Below, piece by piece: positions 1 through 8,679 of a DNA stretch of 42,697 nt (position 1 is its first letter; each line of letters starts with the position of its first letter). Source of the stretch: an uncultured bacterium (GTDB taxonomy: Bacteria > Pseudomonadota > Gammaproteobacteria > Burkholderiales > Burkholderiaceae_C); assembly GCA_903928495.1 (NCBI GenBank), contig CAIYQZ010000009.1, positions 1 through 42,697 of the forward strand, read 5' to 3'. Under the pieces are notes generated by a model, which was given only the letters and a program-made list of their open reading frames with translations, was not told the origin of the DNA and searched no databases. Made by a program: the position numbers and the translations under genes.

Positions 1-694
1 AGATGATGATGCAGTTGTCCGCCTTGTCGCGCACCACTTCCATCTCGTACTCTTTCCAGCCCAGCAGCGATTCTTCAATCAGCAACTCGTTGGTGGGCGA
101 GGCTTCCAGGCCGCGCTTGCAGATGGTTTCGAACTCTTCAGGGTTGTAGGCAATGCCGCCACCGGTGCCACCCAAGGTGAAGCTGGGGCGGATGACGGTG
201 GGGAAACCCACCGTTTTTTGCACAGCCCAGGCTTCGTCCATGCTGTGGGCAATGCCAGAACGTGCGGAACCCAGACCGATTTTGGTCATGGCGTCTTTGA
301 ACTTCAGGCGGTCTTCCGCCTTGTCGATGGCCTCCGGCGTGGCACCGATCAGTTCCACCTTGTATTTGTCCAGCACGTCGTGGTGCCACAGGTCGAGCGC
401 GCAGTTCAGCGCGGTCTGGCCGCCCATGGTGGGCAGGATGGCATCTGGGCGCTCTTTGGCGATGATTTTTTCAACCGTCTGCCAGGTGATGGGCTCGATG
501 TATGTCACATCCGCCGTGGCCGGGTCGGTCATGATCGTGGCGGGGTTGCTGTTGATCAGAATGACCTTGTAACCCTCTTCACGCAGGGCCTTGCAGGCCT
601 GTACGCCGGAGTAGTCGAACTCGCACGCTTGGCCGATGATGATGGGGCCCGCGCCGATGATGAGGATGCTTTTGAGGTCTGTACGTTTTGGCAT
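1..694 (-). CDS. carB: Carbamoyl-phosphate synthase large subunit (N-terminal part, runs off the window)
   Basis: Large subunit of carbamoyl-phosphate synthase, which makes carbamoyl phosphate from bicarbonate, ATP and ammonia delivered by CarA, for pyrimidine and arginine synthesis. Only the first 231 codons are in the window; the gene continues past base 1. Reading from the ATG at 694, the start [10 protein letters not shown] is the usual CarB N-terminus. Next come the pre-ATP-grasp segment with [17 protein letters not shown] (about 14-30), [11 protein letters not shown] (88-98) and the start of the first ATP-grasp domain, [16 protein letters not shown] (169-184). It follows leuE on the same strand with a 46-nt gap, so the order is carA-leuE-carB. 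Nothing in the visible part looks damaged. Identification is certain from family motifs. Confidence 0.97.
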   Translation of the reverse strand, partial: MPKRTDLKSILIIGAGPIIIGQACEFDYSGVQACKALREEGYKVILINSNPATIMTDPATADVTYIEPITWQTVEKIIAKERPDAILPTMGGQTALNCALDLWHHDVLDKYKVELIGATPEAIDKAEDRLKFKDAMTKIGLGSARSGIAHSMDEAWAVQKTVGFPTVIRPSFTLGGTGGGIAYNPEEFETICKRGLEASPTNELLIEESLLGWKEYEMEVVRDKADNCIII

Positions 695-740
695 GTTTCG
701 CTACTTGTGTATTTTTTTCTTGATCGGTTCAGGCTACGGG

Positions 741-1400
741 TCAGTTCAGCGTGGCTGTGGCCAGCTTTGCACCGAACCAGACAAACAATCCGCCCACCCC
801 GCTGGACAGGCCGGCTGACAAGCGCTGGCGTTGGCGGAAGGCCTGTGCCAACCGCACACCGGCAAAGATCAGGGCAGACAAATAAAGGGCACTGAAGGCC
901 ATCACGATGGCGCTCAATATCAGAAAAGGCACGGCGGGTGTTTCGTAGGTCGGGTCAATGAACTGAACAAAGAACGACAACAAAAACAAAATGGCCTTGG
1001 GGTTGAGCAGGCTGATGACCAGCGCCCGCTTGAACGGGTGGGCCAAATGCACGGGGCTTTCGGCCACCGGTACCGATGCGCTCACAGCCGGGGAGCGCCA
1101 GGACACCCAGGCAGAGTGAATCAAGTTCAGCCCCAACCAGGTCAGGTAGCCCGCACCCACGTACTTCACCACCATGAACAATGCCGGATAGGTGTGCAAC
1201 AGGCTGGCAGCGCCTAAAGCGGTGAGCGTTAGCAACACCGTGTCGCCCACGAACACGCCCATCGCACTTTGGTAGCCGGCTCTCACCCCGCGTGCCGTCG
1301 CCACTGACAGCACGAACAACGAGTTGGGGCCGGGCAACAAAATGATGCCCAGTGCGCCCAGCGCGTACGTCCAGATGTCGGTGACGCCGTAAAAACTCAT
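741..1400 (-). CDS. leuE: LysE/RhtB-family amino-acid exporter, LeuE-like
   Basis: Inner-membrane exporter of the LysE/RhtB superfamily, 219 residues. Its N-terminus carries the family signature in the first helix, [15 protein letters not shown] (about 17-31), followed by [10 protein letters not shown], an [15 protein letters not shown] segment and about six hydrophobic helices. The whole protein reads closest to E. coli LeuE (exporter of leucine and other neutral amino acids), including the starting phrase [10 protein letters not shown], but substrate choice in this family cannot be fixed from sequence. Its ATG overlaps the carA stop in an ATGA arrangement, so it is probably translated by coupling from carA. 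It separates carA from carB. Family is sure; the exact substrate is inference. Confidence 0.9.
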   Translation of the reverse strand: MSFYGVTDIWTYALGALGIILLPGPNSLFVLSVATARGVRAGYQSAMGVFVGDTVLLTLTALGAASLLHTYPALFMVVKYVGAGYLTWLGLNLIHSAWVSWRSPAVSASVPVAESPVHLAHPFKRALVISLLNPKAILFLLSFFVQFIDPTYETPAVPFLILSAIVMAFSALYLSALIFAGVRLAQAFRQRQRLSAGLSSGVGGLFVWFGAKLATATLN

Positions 1401-2566
1401 GCCCGGGCTTCCATCAAGCCGATGAAGCGGTCGAACAGGTACGCAATGTCATGCGGACCGGGCGAGGCTTCGGGGTGACCCTGGAAGCAGAACGCGGGCT
1501 TGTCGGTGCGGGCCAGGCCTTGCAACGTGCCATCGAACAGGCTGATGTGCGTGGGGCGCAGGTTGGCAGGCAGCGTTTTCTCGTCCACCGCAAAACCGTG
1601 GTTCTGGCTGGTGATGCTGACTCGGCCCGTGTCCAGGTCCTTGACCGGATGGTTGGCACCGTGGTGGCCGAACTTCATCTTGAAGGTTTTGGCACCACTG
1701 GCCAACGCCATGATCTGGTGCCCAAGGCAAATGCCGAAGGTGGGTACGCCGGTTTCGATCAGCTCGGCAGCGGCAGCAATGGCGTAATCGCAAGGCTCCG
1801 GGTCGCCAGGGCCGTTGGACAGAAACACGCCGTCAGGCTTGTGCTTCAGCACGTCGGCGGCAGGCGTTTGGGCGGGCACCACGGTGACCTTGCAACCACG
1901 CTCGGCCAACATACGCAGGATGTTGTACTTCACGCCAAAGTCGTAAGCCACCACATGGAAACGCGGTGCGGTTTGTTCGCCATAGCCGGGCGTGCCGTCG
2001 GCGCGGGCCAATTGCCACTCCGATTGGGTCCATTGATAGCTTGCGGCCGCTGACACAACCTTGGCCAGATCAAGGCCGGCCATGCTGGGGGCAGCCTTGG
2101 CGGCAGCCACAGCACGGGCTTTGAGTTCATCGGTCACGATCTCGCCGGCGGCGAGCGCCAGAATGCAGCCGTTTTGGGCGCCATGGGTTCGCAGGCGGCG
2201 CGTCAAGGCGCGGGTGTCAATATCGGCAATGGCGACGGTGCCTTCGCGCTGAAGGTATTCGCTCAGCGTCACGGTTTTGCGAAAGTTCGATGCCAGAAGG
2301 GGCAGGTCTTTGATGATCAGGCCGGCGGCATGGACGCGTGTAGCCTCCACGTCTTCGTCGTTCACTCCATAGTTGCCAATGTGTGGATACGTCAAGGTGA
2401 CGATCTGCTGGCAATAGCTGGGGTCGGTGAGGATTTCCTGGTAACCGGTGATGGCGGTGTTGAACACCACTTCACCCACGGTCTGCCCGGTTGCGCCGAT
2501 GGATTTGCCTGTAAAGACCGTGCCGTCTGCCAGAGCAAGGATGGCTGTTGGATGGACGGGGTGCAC
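1397..2566 (-). CDS. carA: Carbamoyl-phosphate synthase small (glutaminase) subunit
   Basis: Glutamine amidotransferase subunit that hydrolyses glutamine and channels ammonia to CarB. It has 389 residues, normal for the family. The N-terminal CarA domain (about 5-140) contains [19 protein letters not shown] (33-51). The C-terminal class I GATase domain carries the nucleophile Cys280 in FGICLGHQ and the catalytic pair His364/Glu366 in [11 protein letters not shown]. The start is GTG at 2566; a GGAG at about 10 nt upstream supports it and no ATG fits. The start of leuE overlaps its stop by 4 nt. A clean TATAAT box lies about 145 nt upstream, so the car cluster may have its own promoter inside the long chain. 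Confidence 0.97.
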   Translation of the reverse strand: MHPVHPTAILALADGTVFTGKSIGATGQTVGEVVFNTAITGYQEILTDPSYCQQIVTLTYPHIGNYGVNDEDVEATRVHAAGLIIKDLPLLASNFRKTVTLSEYLQREGTVAIADIDTRALTRRLRTHGAQNGCILALAAGEIVTDELKARAVAAAKAAPSMAGLDLAKVVSAAASYQWTQSEWQLARADGTPGYGEQTAPRFHVVAYDFGVKYNILRMLAERGCKVTVVPAQTPAADVLKHKPDGVFLSNGPGDPEPCDYAIAAAAELIETGVPTFGICLGHQIMALASGAKTFKMKFGHHGANHPVKDLDTGRVSITSQNHGFAVDEKTLPANLRPTHISLFDGTLQGLARTDKPAFCFQGHPEASPGPHDIAYLFDRFIGLMEARA

Positions 2567-2708
2567 GGTGGTTCTCCGGTTGGGCGCGCACGTGGTCCCC
2601 TCTGATCAGCCGCGTTCAAGCGCAGACCGAATGGCCTTGGAACGGGAGTTGGGAGGTGGGCGGAGAACTCCGCCGCGTGCGCGTAAAAAGTTGCAGGTAA
2701 ACCCTCGA

Positions 2709-2714
2709 ATTATA
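2709..2714 (-). promoter_or_regulatory. Candidate -10 box upstream of carA
   Basis: A perfect TATAAT on the minus strand in the 193-nt gap between the DUF1566 gene and carA. No convincing -35 hexamer lies at 16-18 nt upstream (the sequence there reads AGTTTC/CAGTTT), so it is only a candidate. The leader to the carA GTG would be about 135 nt. I see no clear attenuator hairpin with a U-tract in it. Confidence 0.45.
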
Positions 2715-2759
2715 CGGGGCAGCCCATACCGAAACTGACCGCATTACCCACAAAATGAC

Positions 2760-3326
2760 TCAGCGCGCACCTCTCACGAGGCGGACGACCATGGGCGTGC
2801 GTTTAAGCACCTCGCCACGGCTCTCACCGTTGCTGAAGTTGACCGCCCAACCATGCAAAAACGCCATCTGGTTCACGCTGGAGGGCGTGCGACCTTGCGC
2901 GATGTTCCCGTAGTTGTAAGGGTTGAACGTACCGCTGGCGCCCACGCTTGCCGAGGCGCTCCAGTGCCATTGCGCTGGGGTGCGTGGAAACAGCAGAGGG
3001 TCGATGGCCGGGTTTGAGTGCGTGGTATCGATCAGCCGCTTGAGTTCGGTCACATGGGGCAGCCGCCAAGGGAGGCGAGTGGCTTCAAACGCGGTTTTGG
3101 CCACAGCCTGAGCTTGGGTATGGTCCAGCAGCTGCGCTTTTCCCTGGCACGTGCCGCCGTCCCAAGTCATGCCCTCGACGCACCGCTTCCACACCAGCTT
3201 GGCCTGAACATCCAGTACCTCAGAGGGGTCACCGGTCACCTGAAAACGAGTGGTCTCTGCGGCTTGGGCTTGAAACGCGACAGAGAGTGCTGCACACATG
3301 CAGGCGAGGAACAGACGGCTTCGCAT
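2760..3326 (-). CDS. Secreted DUF1566 (Lcl C-terminal domain) protein
   Basis: Small exported protein of 188 residues from the ATG at 3326. The N-terminus is a typical Sec signal peptide (RLFLACMCAALSVAFQAQA, cut likely after AQA). The rest matches the DUF1566/Lcl C-terminal pattern: LVWKRC with a nearby GMTWDGGTC, then WRLPHVTELKRLID, PAIDPLLFP, a WSASAS stretch and FSNGESRG close to the end. The function of the domain is unknown; it appears in secreted and surface proteins. The ATG overlaps the stop of the upstream methyltransferase (TGATG); a GTG three bases earlier is an alternative start. It lies directly before the car genes. Domain call is firm, role is unknown. Confidence 0.8.
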   Translation of the reverse strand: MRSRLFLACMCAALSVAFQAQAAETTRFQVTGDPSEVLDVQAKLVWKRCVEGMTWDGGTCQGKAQLLDHTQAQAVAKTAFEATRLPWRLPHVTELKRLIDTTHSNPAIDPLLFPRTPAQWHWSASASVGASGTFNPYNYGNIAQGRTPSSVNQMAFLHGWAVNFSNGESRGEVLKRTPMVVRLVRGAR

Positions 3327-4093
3327 CACGGCTTGGCAGCACTGGCGTGCAGGCAGATGGCAGCCGCCGCAGCCACATTGAGAGACTCCTCGCCACCGGG
3401 CTGTGCGATACGAATCGGATGCACGGTACCGGACAAGACTTCGTCGGACACGCCCTGCCCTTCATGTCCCATGACCCATGCGCAGGGCCAAGGCAATGCT
3501 GCACGATGAACCCACTCGCCATGATGGGAACTGGTCACCAACACAGGCACCTGCAACGCAGACAAATCCGCCGGTGCCAGGCCCTCCACCAATCGCAGGC
3601 CGAAATGAGCCCCCATGCCGGCCCGCAGCACCTTGGGACTCCACAAAGCCGCCGTTCCTTTAATGGCCAACACTTGTGTGTACCCGAATGCGGATGCGCT
3701 ACGGAGAATGGAGCCCACGTTGCCAGCGTCTTGGACCCGGTCGAGTACAACCGACGGCTCCGAAGGGGCCAGTTGGGGCGACAGCGGCAAATCCACCACA
3801 AAGCCCATGCTTGCAGCCGACTCCAGACCACTGATGTCGCGCATCAAAGCATCAGGAAGAACAAAGTTTTTGATAGCTGAAATATCATATCCATCAAGCG
3901 CTGGATACCCATTTGATTCAGAAAATATAGCCAGATCTGGCCGCAAACCTCGCGCCAGAAAAGCGCGGCACAAGTGGTCCCCCTCCAACCACACTTGCCC
4001 CAATTTGCGGTGGGCTGTGTTGTCTCGCGCCATCAAACGCAACCGCTTCAGCAGAGGGTTGTCGCGCGAGGTGATGCGAAGCGTATCGGTCAT
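3326..4093 (-). CDS. SpoU/TrmH-family RNA 2'-O-methyltransferase
   Basis: SAM-dependent ribose 2'-O-methyltransferase with the SPOUT trefoil knot, 255 residues. The N-terminal substrate-binding part (about 1-105) is followed by the three SpoU motifs: [16 protein letters not shown] with Asn125, [12 protein letters not shown] with Glu211, and [20 protein letters not shown] with Ser237 and Asn239. This is the layout of TsnR/RlmB-like enzymes; the exact rRNA or tRNA target cannot be told. It is chained by ATGA overlap to rnhB upstream and TGATG to the DUF1566 gene downstream. Residues about 59-76 are AT-rich at DNA level and coincide with a copy of the dispersed repeat described at 3866-3920, lying in the linker between the N-terminal domain and the knot domain. 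Confidence 0.9.
   Translation of the reverse strand: MTDTLRITSRDNPLLKRLRLMARDNTAHRKLGQVWLEGDHLCRAFLARGLRPDLAIFSESNGYPALDGYDISAIKNFVLPDALMRDISGLESAASMGFVVDLPLSPQLAPSEPSVVLDRVQDAGNVGSILRSASAFGYTQVLAIKGTAALWSPKVLRAGMGAHFGLRLVEGLAPADLSALQVPVLVTSSHHGEWVHRAALPWPCAWVMGHEGQGVSDEVLSGTVHPIRIAQPGGEESLNVAAAAAICLHASAAKP
3866..3920 (+). repeat. Dispersed repeat copy E1, inside the methyltransferase gene
   Basis: Copy of a roughly 50-nt family seen seven times in the window. Plus-strand anatomy: ATAGC at 3873-3877, 12 nt, TCCATCAAGCG at 3890-3900, 11 nt, TTTGATTCA at 3912-3920, with a T-run just before. It lies antisense to the methyltransferase gene and supplies about residues 59-76 of that protein in frame. 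It is markedly richer in A+T than the surrounding coding sequence. Confidence 0.7.
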
Positions 4094-4740
4094 GGATTGG
4101 ATTGTGGCGGCTGACCCGACATGACGGCAGCCACCGGCGCAAAAGATCGGCGGTGTTCCGGCAGGGCTCCGTGCAACTTCAGCGCACGCAGGTGAGCCAC
4201 CGTGCCGTACCCCTTGTGGGCGGCAAAACCATACTCAGGGTGACGCCGATCCAACTCTGCAAGCATCCGGTCGCGGGTCACTTTTGCAAGTACGGAGGCT
4301 GCAGAAATGCAAGAAATCTTGTCGTCCCCTTTGACGATGGCCTCAGCCAGGACATCCAAGGTCGGCAATCGGTTGCCATCCACCAACACTTTGACGGGCT
4401 TCAGCCGAAGGCCGTTCACCGCACGACGCATGGCGAGAAGTGTGGCTTGCAAAATGTTGAGGCTGTCTATTTCAGCCACGCTGGCCTCGGCCACTGAGCA
4501 ACACAGCGCCTTGGCGCGAATTTCATCGAACAAGCGTTCGCGTTGCTGTGCCGAGAGTTTTTTGGAGTCGGCCAGTCCGGATATGGGCTGTCGCTCGTCC
4601 AGAATGACAGCCGCAGCCACCACCGGACCCGCCAGCGGCCCTCGGCCCGCTTCATCGACGCCCGCCACCAGGCCAGCCACGTCCCAAACCAGCGGAACTT
4701 GAACGGGCACAGCGGGGACGGTAACTCTGCGTCGCTTCAT
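4090..4740 (-). CDS. rnhB: Ribonuclease HII
   Basis: Endonuclease that nicks the RNA strand of RNA-DNA hybrids and removes misincorporated ribonucleotides, in the cytoplasm. 216 residues. The RNase HII signature [13 protein letters not shown] includes the catalytic pair Asp29-Glu30; VDGNRLP gives the third carboxylate (Asp122), and the [19 protein letters not shown] block gives the fourth. The [13 protein letters not shown] segment is characteristic of the type II family. Start is ATG, overlapping the lpxB stop as ATGA; its own stop overlaps the methyltransferase start the same way. The lpxB-rnhB pairing is common in proteobacteria. Confidence 0.96.
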   Translation of the reverse strand: MKRRRVTVPAVPVQVPLVWDVAGLVAGVDEAGRGPLAGPVVAAAVILDERQPISGLADSKKLSAQQRERLFDEIRAKALCCSVAEASVAEIDSLNILQATLLAMRRAVNGLRLKPVKVLVDGNRLPTLDVLAEAIVKGDDKISCISAASVLAKVTRDRMLAELDRRHPEYGFAAHKGYGTVAHLRALKLHGALPEHRRSFAPVAAVMSGQPPQSNP

Positions 4741-5879
4741 CGGGCGTCCATCAATGAGCGGATCACACCAACCGACAGGCCCACCGTGTCGCGCGTCAGG
4801 TCGCGGTGCAGAGCAGTGAATCGCTGCTGCAACGCGTCCACCCTGGCAGGTTGATCAAACCATTCGAGCACACCGCGGGCCAATGCTTGTGGAGTGGCTT
4901 GCTCCTGCAGAAACTCAGGCACCACAAAATCTTCACACAAGATGTTGGGCAAGCCCACCCAAGGCTGCAGCTTCTTGCGCCGCGTGATCTGCCAGCTGAG
5001 CCAGTTCATGTGATACGCAATGGTCATGGGGCGCTTGAACAGTGCTGCTTCCAAGGTTGCGGTACCGCTGGCGATCAGGGTGACATCACAAGCGGCCAGC
5101 GCAGCATGCGACTGCCCTGGCAGCACGGTCAACGCTGCAACCAGCCCACTGTTGGCAGCCAGCTGGTCCAACCGCTGTTTGAGGTGCGGAACAGCAGGCA
5201 GCACGAAATGTGCATCTGGCTTGGCATCCAAAATCAGTTTGGCGGCCGACAAGAACCGCGGTGCCAGGTGCTCGACTTCGGCCGCCCGGCTGCCGGGCAG
5301 CAAAGCGACCACAGGTGCGCCGTCGGGCAAACCCAATCGCACCCGGGCAGCAGCTCGATCCGGGTTCATAGGGATGTGTGGGGCCAAAGGATGACCGACA
5401 TACGTTGCCGGGACACCATGTTGGGCGAGCAATGCAGGCTCAAAAGGGAAGATACACAACACGTGGTCAGTGCTGAGTTTGAGCGCTTGCGCCCGCTCGG
5501 GCCGCCATGCCCACACCGACGGACAAACGAAGTGCACCGTTGGAATTCCCCGAGCCTTCAGCGCACGCTCGAGATCGAGGTTGAAGTCTGGTGCATCCAC
5601 TCCCACAAAAACACGGGGCGGGGTACTCAGAAGCCTGGCCAGCAAGCGCTTGCGAATACCAACTATCTCGCGATAGTGCCGCAATACCTCGACGTAGCCA
5701 CGCACTGCAAGTTTTTCACTGGGCCACCACGCATCAAAACCCTGGTCACACATCTGCGCCCCACCGATGCCAGCGGCGCTCAGGCCAGGCATCTGGTCAA
5801 CCAAGCCTTGCAACAGCACGCCAGCCAGCACGTCGCCAGACGTTTCGCCCGCAACCACAGCGATGTCAGGAGCCACCAT
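4737..5879 (-). CDS. lpxB: Lipid-A-disaccharide synthase
   Basis: GT-B glycosyltransferase of family 19 that joins UDP-2,3-diacylglucosamine and lipid X to make the lipid A disaccharide. About 380 residues from the ATG at 5879 (E. coli 382). It starts [20 protein letters not shown], which is the family N-terminus; conserved pieces are [46 protein letters not shown] and [20 protein letters not shown] at 5897 overlapping the lpxA stop (TTGA) is a possible longer start adding six residues; the family alignment favours the ATG. It is embedded between lpxA and rnhB in the lipid A cluster. Confidence 0.95.
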   Translation of the reverse strand: MVAPDIAVVAGETSGDVLAGVLLQGLVDQMPGLSAAGIGGAQMCDQGFDAWWPSEKLAVRGYVEVLRHYREIVGIRKRLLARLLSTPPRVFVGVDAPDFNLDLERALKARGIPTVHFVCPSVWAWRPERAQALKLSTDHVLCIFPFEPALLAQHGVPATYVGHPLAPHIPMNPDRAAARVRLGLPDGAPVVALLPGSRAAEVEHLAPRFLSAAKLILDAKPDAHFVLPAVPHLKQRLDQLAANSGLVAALTVLPGQSHAALAACDVTLIASGTATLEAALFKRPMTIAYHMNWLSWQITRRKKLQPWVGLPNILCEDFVVPEFLQEQATPQALARGVLEWFDQPARVDALQQRFTALHRDLTRDTVGLSVGVIRSLMDAR

Positions 5880-5893
5880 CGGACGATGGGCCG

Positions 5894-6688
5894 TCAACGA
5901 ACAATGCCGCGTTGCGGAGAAACCGATGCGAGGAAGTCCACCATCAACGACACATCTGCCTTGGCATCAGGATGCGTTTCCACCAGCCCGGCGATGTGCG
6001 ACTGTGCCTGCGAAAGTGTCAAGTCCTCGCGGTACAACGACTTGTGCATGGACTTCACGGCAGAAATGCGCTCGGCATTGAAGCCGCGCCGACGCAAGCC
6101 TTCAAAATTCATGGAGCGGGCAGACGCTGGTTGCCCTTGGCACATGACAAATGGAGGAACGTCTGCAAACAGCAAAGAGCACATGGCAGTCATCGCGTGA
6201 GCGCCAACTCGGACAAACTGGTGCACAACCGTGAAGCCGCCGAAGATCACCCAATCACCCACCTCCACGTGCCCCGCCAGTTGGGTGTTGTTCGCAAAAA
6301 TGGTGTGGTCGCCAACGATGCAGTCGTGCGCCAGATGGGTGTAAGACATCATCCAGTTGTCGTTGCCGAGGCGCGTCACCCCCCCGCCTTGGGCTGTGCC
6401 AATGTGATAAGTACTAAATTCGCGGATGGTGTTTCGGTCCCCAATGACGAGTTCGCACGGCTCACCGGCGTACTTTTTGTCTTGGTTGATCGCTCCGAGC
6501 GACACGAACTGAAAAATCCTGTTGTCGCAACCGATGGTGGTGTGGCCTTCAATGACCGTGTGAGGCCCGACAGACGTGCCTGCGCCGATCTTCACGTGCG
6601 GCCCGATGACACTGTAGGGGCCAACGCTGACTGTGCTGTCGAGCTCCGCCGAGGGATCAACCAGTGCAGTGGGGTCAATGTGCGTCAC
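5894..6688 (-). CDS. lpxA: UDP-N-acetylglucosamine O-acyltransferase
   Basis: First enzyme of lipid A synthesis, transferring a 3-hydroxyacyl chain from ACP to UDP-GlcNAc; a homotrimer built of left-handed parallel beta-helix. I place the start at the GTG at 6688 ([12 protein letters not shown]), giving 264 residues against 262 in E. coli; a TTG overlapping the fabZ stop at 6706 is the alternative and there is no strong Shine-Dalgarno for either. Hexapeptide repeats run through residues 10-190; the catalytic histidine is His121 in [12 protein letters not shown]. The C-terminal helical part carries the GLRRRGF motif. Order lpxD-fabZ-lpxA-lpxB is the classical one. Confidence 0.95.
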   Translation of the reverse strand: MTHIDPTALVDPSAELDSTVSVGPYSVIGPHVKIGAGTSVGPHTVIEGHTTIGCDNRIFQFVSLGAINQDKKYAGEPCELVIGDRNTIREFSTYHIGTAQGGGVTRLGNDNWMMSYTHLAHDCIVGDHTIFANNTQLAGHVEVGDWVIFGGFTVVHQFVRVGAHAMTAMCSLLFADVPPFVMCQGQPASARSMNFEGLRRRGFNAERISAVKSMHKSLYREDLTLSQAQSHIAGLVETHPDAKADVSLMVDFLASVSPQRGIVR

Positions 6689-6702
6689 GTTGGAGGCCCA
6701 TA

Positions 6703-7143
6703 TCAAGCGATGGAGCGCATGGTGCACATCAATTCAGCCTCGGTCGCGGTTTCTTCACCCACGCTGGCCCGAGCTTTGAACTTGAAAATGCCCGCCCTCA
6801 TGCGCTCCAGTTCCACATCCAGAATCAACTGATCGCCTGGCTCGACCGGACGCTTGAAGCGGGCGCCATCAATGCCAGCGAAGTAATAGACGGTCTTGTC
6901 ATCGGGTGTGACACCTTGCAAATCAAAGGCCAGCAACGCTGCCGCCTGGGCCAGGGCTTCCAGCATCAAGACCCCAGGCATGACCGGACGGTGCGGAAAG
7001 TGGCCGACAAAGAACGGTTCGTTGATGGACACGTTTTTGAGGGCCTTGATGCGTTTGCCTTTTTCGATCTCCAGCACGCGATCCACCAACAAAATCGGAT
7101 AACGATGAGGCAGTTGCTTGAGAATCTGGTGAATATCCATCAT
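6703..7143 (-). CDS. fabZ: 3-hydroxyacyl-ACP dehydratase FabZ
   Basis: Hot-dog fold dehydratase of fatty acid elongation, removing water from 3-hydroxyacyl-ACP; it competes with LpxA and LpxD for the same hydroxyacyl-ACP pool. 146 residues. [13 protein letters not shown] near the N-terminus and the active site [20 protein letters not shown] with His48 and Glu62 are complete. Two successive ATG codons (7143 and 7140) sit over the lpxD stop; either may be used. Its position between lpxD and lpxA is the standard arrangement. Confidence 0.96.
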   Translation of the reverse strand: MMDIHQILKQLPHRYPILLVDRVLEIEKGKRIKALKNVSINEPFFVGHFPHRPVMPGVLMLEALAQAAALLAFDLQGVTPDDKTVYYFAGIDGARFKRPVEPGDQLILDVELERMRAGIFKFKARASVGEETATEAELMCTMRSIA

Positions 7144-8156
7144 GAGTTTTCCAGCTTTTTGATCCGATCACGCAGTGCGTGCAGTTGTTTGAGAGTGGCT
7201 GCGTTTTTTTCCCAGCTGGCATTGTCATCGATCGGAAACACACCGCTGTAGTGTCCCGGCACGCAAATGGAGCGGGTCACCACACTGGCCGCCGATATGT
7301 GAACGTTGTCAGCCAGCGAGAGATGGCCCAACACCACGGCCCCGCCCCCCACCGTGCAGTGCTTGCCGATGATGGCGCTGCCCGCAACACCCGCGCAACC
7401 AGCCATGGCCGTGTGAGCGCCGATGTGTACGTTGTGCCCGATTTGAACCAGGTTGTCGAGCTTCACTCCATCGTCTATCACCGTGTCGTCAAGGGCACCT
7501 CGGTCGACACATGTGTTGGCACCCAACTCCACATCGTTACCGATGCGCACAGCCCCGAGCTGCTCTATCTTGATCCACCGCCCGTCCTGCTGAGCAAAAC
7601 CAAATCCATCGGCCCCGATGACCACACCTGAATGCAGGATGCACCGGCTGCCCACAATGCAGTTTTCGCCAAGGGTCACCCGGGCGTGCAGAACGGACGC
7701 TTCTCCAACGCTGGCCCCAGACTCAATCACCACATGACTGCCCAAACGCACGCCTGAACCGACACGGGCCCCAGACCCGATGTAGGCCATTGGCCCTATG
7801 GTGGCATCAGCACCAATGGACGCCGTGGGCTCGATCACTGCCGTTGGGTGGATGAATGGTTTTGCTGGCGCCGCGTGAACAGCACGCCAATATTGGGTGA
7901 GCTTCGCGAATGAAACATACGCGTCAGGCACCACAATGCAGGGGCCCTTCTGGCTAGCCAGTTCTGCCAGTGAAGGCCCCACAAGCAAGGCTGAGGCTTC
8001 GGTGTTGCCAATGTGTTTAGCAAACTTGATGTGACTGACAAAAGCCAGGGACCCAGCCTTAGCACTTTCAACCGGGGACAAGCGTTCGATCAGCGTGTCC
8101 GCTCCGCGCAACTCGCCACCGAGTGCTCGTGCGATATCGCTTAGCAATTGGGCCAA
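7140..8156 (-). CDS. lpxD: UDP-3-O-(3-hydroxyacyl)glucosamine N-acyltransferase
   Basis: Third acylation-pathway enzyme of lipid A, adding a second hydroxyacyl chain to the glucosamine nitrogen. 338 residues: an N-terminal uridine-binding domain (1-100), a long left-handed beta-helix of hexapeptide repeats (about 103-310) with the catalytic His241 in [10 protein letters not shown], and a C-terminal helix. [20 protein letters not shown] is the conserved loop. In this frame the first usable start is the TTG at 8156, 16 nt after the skp stop; upstream in-frame codons offer no ATG or GTG. Downstream the stop overlaps fabZ. Confidence 0.95.
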   Translation of the reverse strand: MAQLLSDIARALGGELRGADTLIERLSPVESAKAGSLAFVSHIKFAKHIGNTEASALLVGPSLAELASQKGPCIVVPDAYVSFAKLTQYWRAVHAAPAKPFIHPTAVIEPTASIGADATIGPMAYIGSGARVGSGVRLGSHVVIESGASVGEASVLHARVTLGENCIVGSRCILHSGVVIGADGFGFAQQDGRWIKIEQLGAVRIGNDVELGANTCVDRGALDDTVIDDGVKLDNLVQIGHNVHIGAHTAMAGCAGVAGSAIIGKHCTVGGGAVVLGHLSLADNVHISAASVVTRSICVPGHYSGVFPIDDNASWEKNAATLKQLHALRDRIKKLENS

Positions 8157-8172
8157 TTGGAACTGGCCCCGC

Positions 8173-8679
8173 TCACTTGCCGCCGTTGATCACCTTCAAC
8201 ACACGGTCGGTGATGTCGTGCTTGGGGTTGATGTAAACCGCTTCCTGAATGACCAGATCGAACTTTTCGCTTTCTGCCACCTGTTTGATGACACGGTTGG
8301 CTCGTTCGATGACTTGCTGCAGTTCTTCATTCTTGCGTGCACCCAAGTCCTCTTGGAATTCACGACGGCGCCGCTCAAAGTCGCGATCCTGTTCCACCAG
8401 CTGTCTCTGGCGGCTGACACGTTGGCTCTCAGCCAAAGTGGGTGCTTCGCGTTCAAACTTCTCGGTTGCGGTCTTGAGCTGTGTCCCCTGATCGGCCAGC
8501 TCTTTTTCTCGCTTGGAGAACTCTGCTTCCAGCTTGGTCTGAGCGGCCTTTGCCGGGTTGGACTCACGGAAAATGCGATCCGTGTTGACAAAACCAATGC
8601 GGAAATCCTGAGCCATGGATGTAGTACTCGCAAGGCCGAGAGCAACTACAACCAACGATTGACGGAAAAGAGCGTTCAT
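8173..8679 (-). CDS. skp: Periplasmic chaperone Skp/OmpH
   Basis: Periplasmic holdase that carries unfolded outer-membrane proteins to the Bam complex. 168 residues with a Sec signal peptide ([15 protein letters not shown], cut before QDFRIG). The mature part opens with the family phrase [13 protein letters not shown] and continues as a long charged coiled coil (about 45-130) rich in Glu, Arg, Lys and Gln. It ends [20 protein letters not shown], the conserved C-terminal strand region. The start ATG overlaps the bamA stop (TAATG). Placement between bamA and lpxD is the textbook order. Confidence 0.95.
   Translation of the reverse strand: MNALFRQSLVVVALGLASTTSMAQDFRIGFVNTDRIFRESNPAKAAQTKLEAEFSKREKELADQGTQLKTATEKFEREAPTLAESQRVSRQRQLVEQDRDFERRRREFQEDLGARKNEELQQVIERANRVIKQVAESEKFDLVIQEAVYINPKHDITDRVLKVINGGK

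Noticed and set aside
4806-6200. A 464-codon plus-strand frame across lpxB and lpxA
   Set aside because: Antisense shadow of two certain genes with no domain-like sequence.
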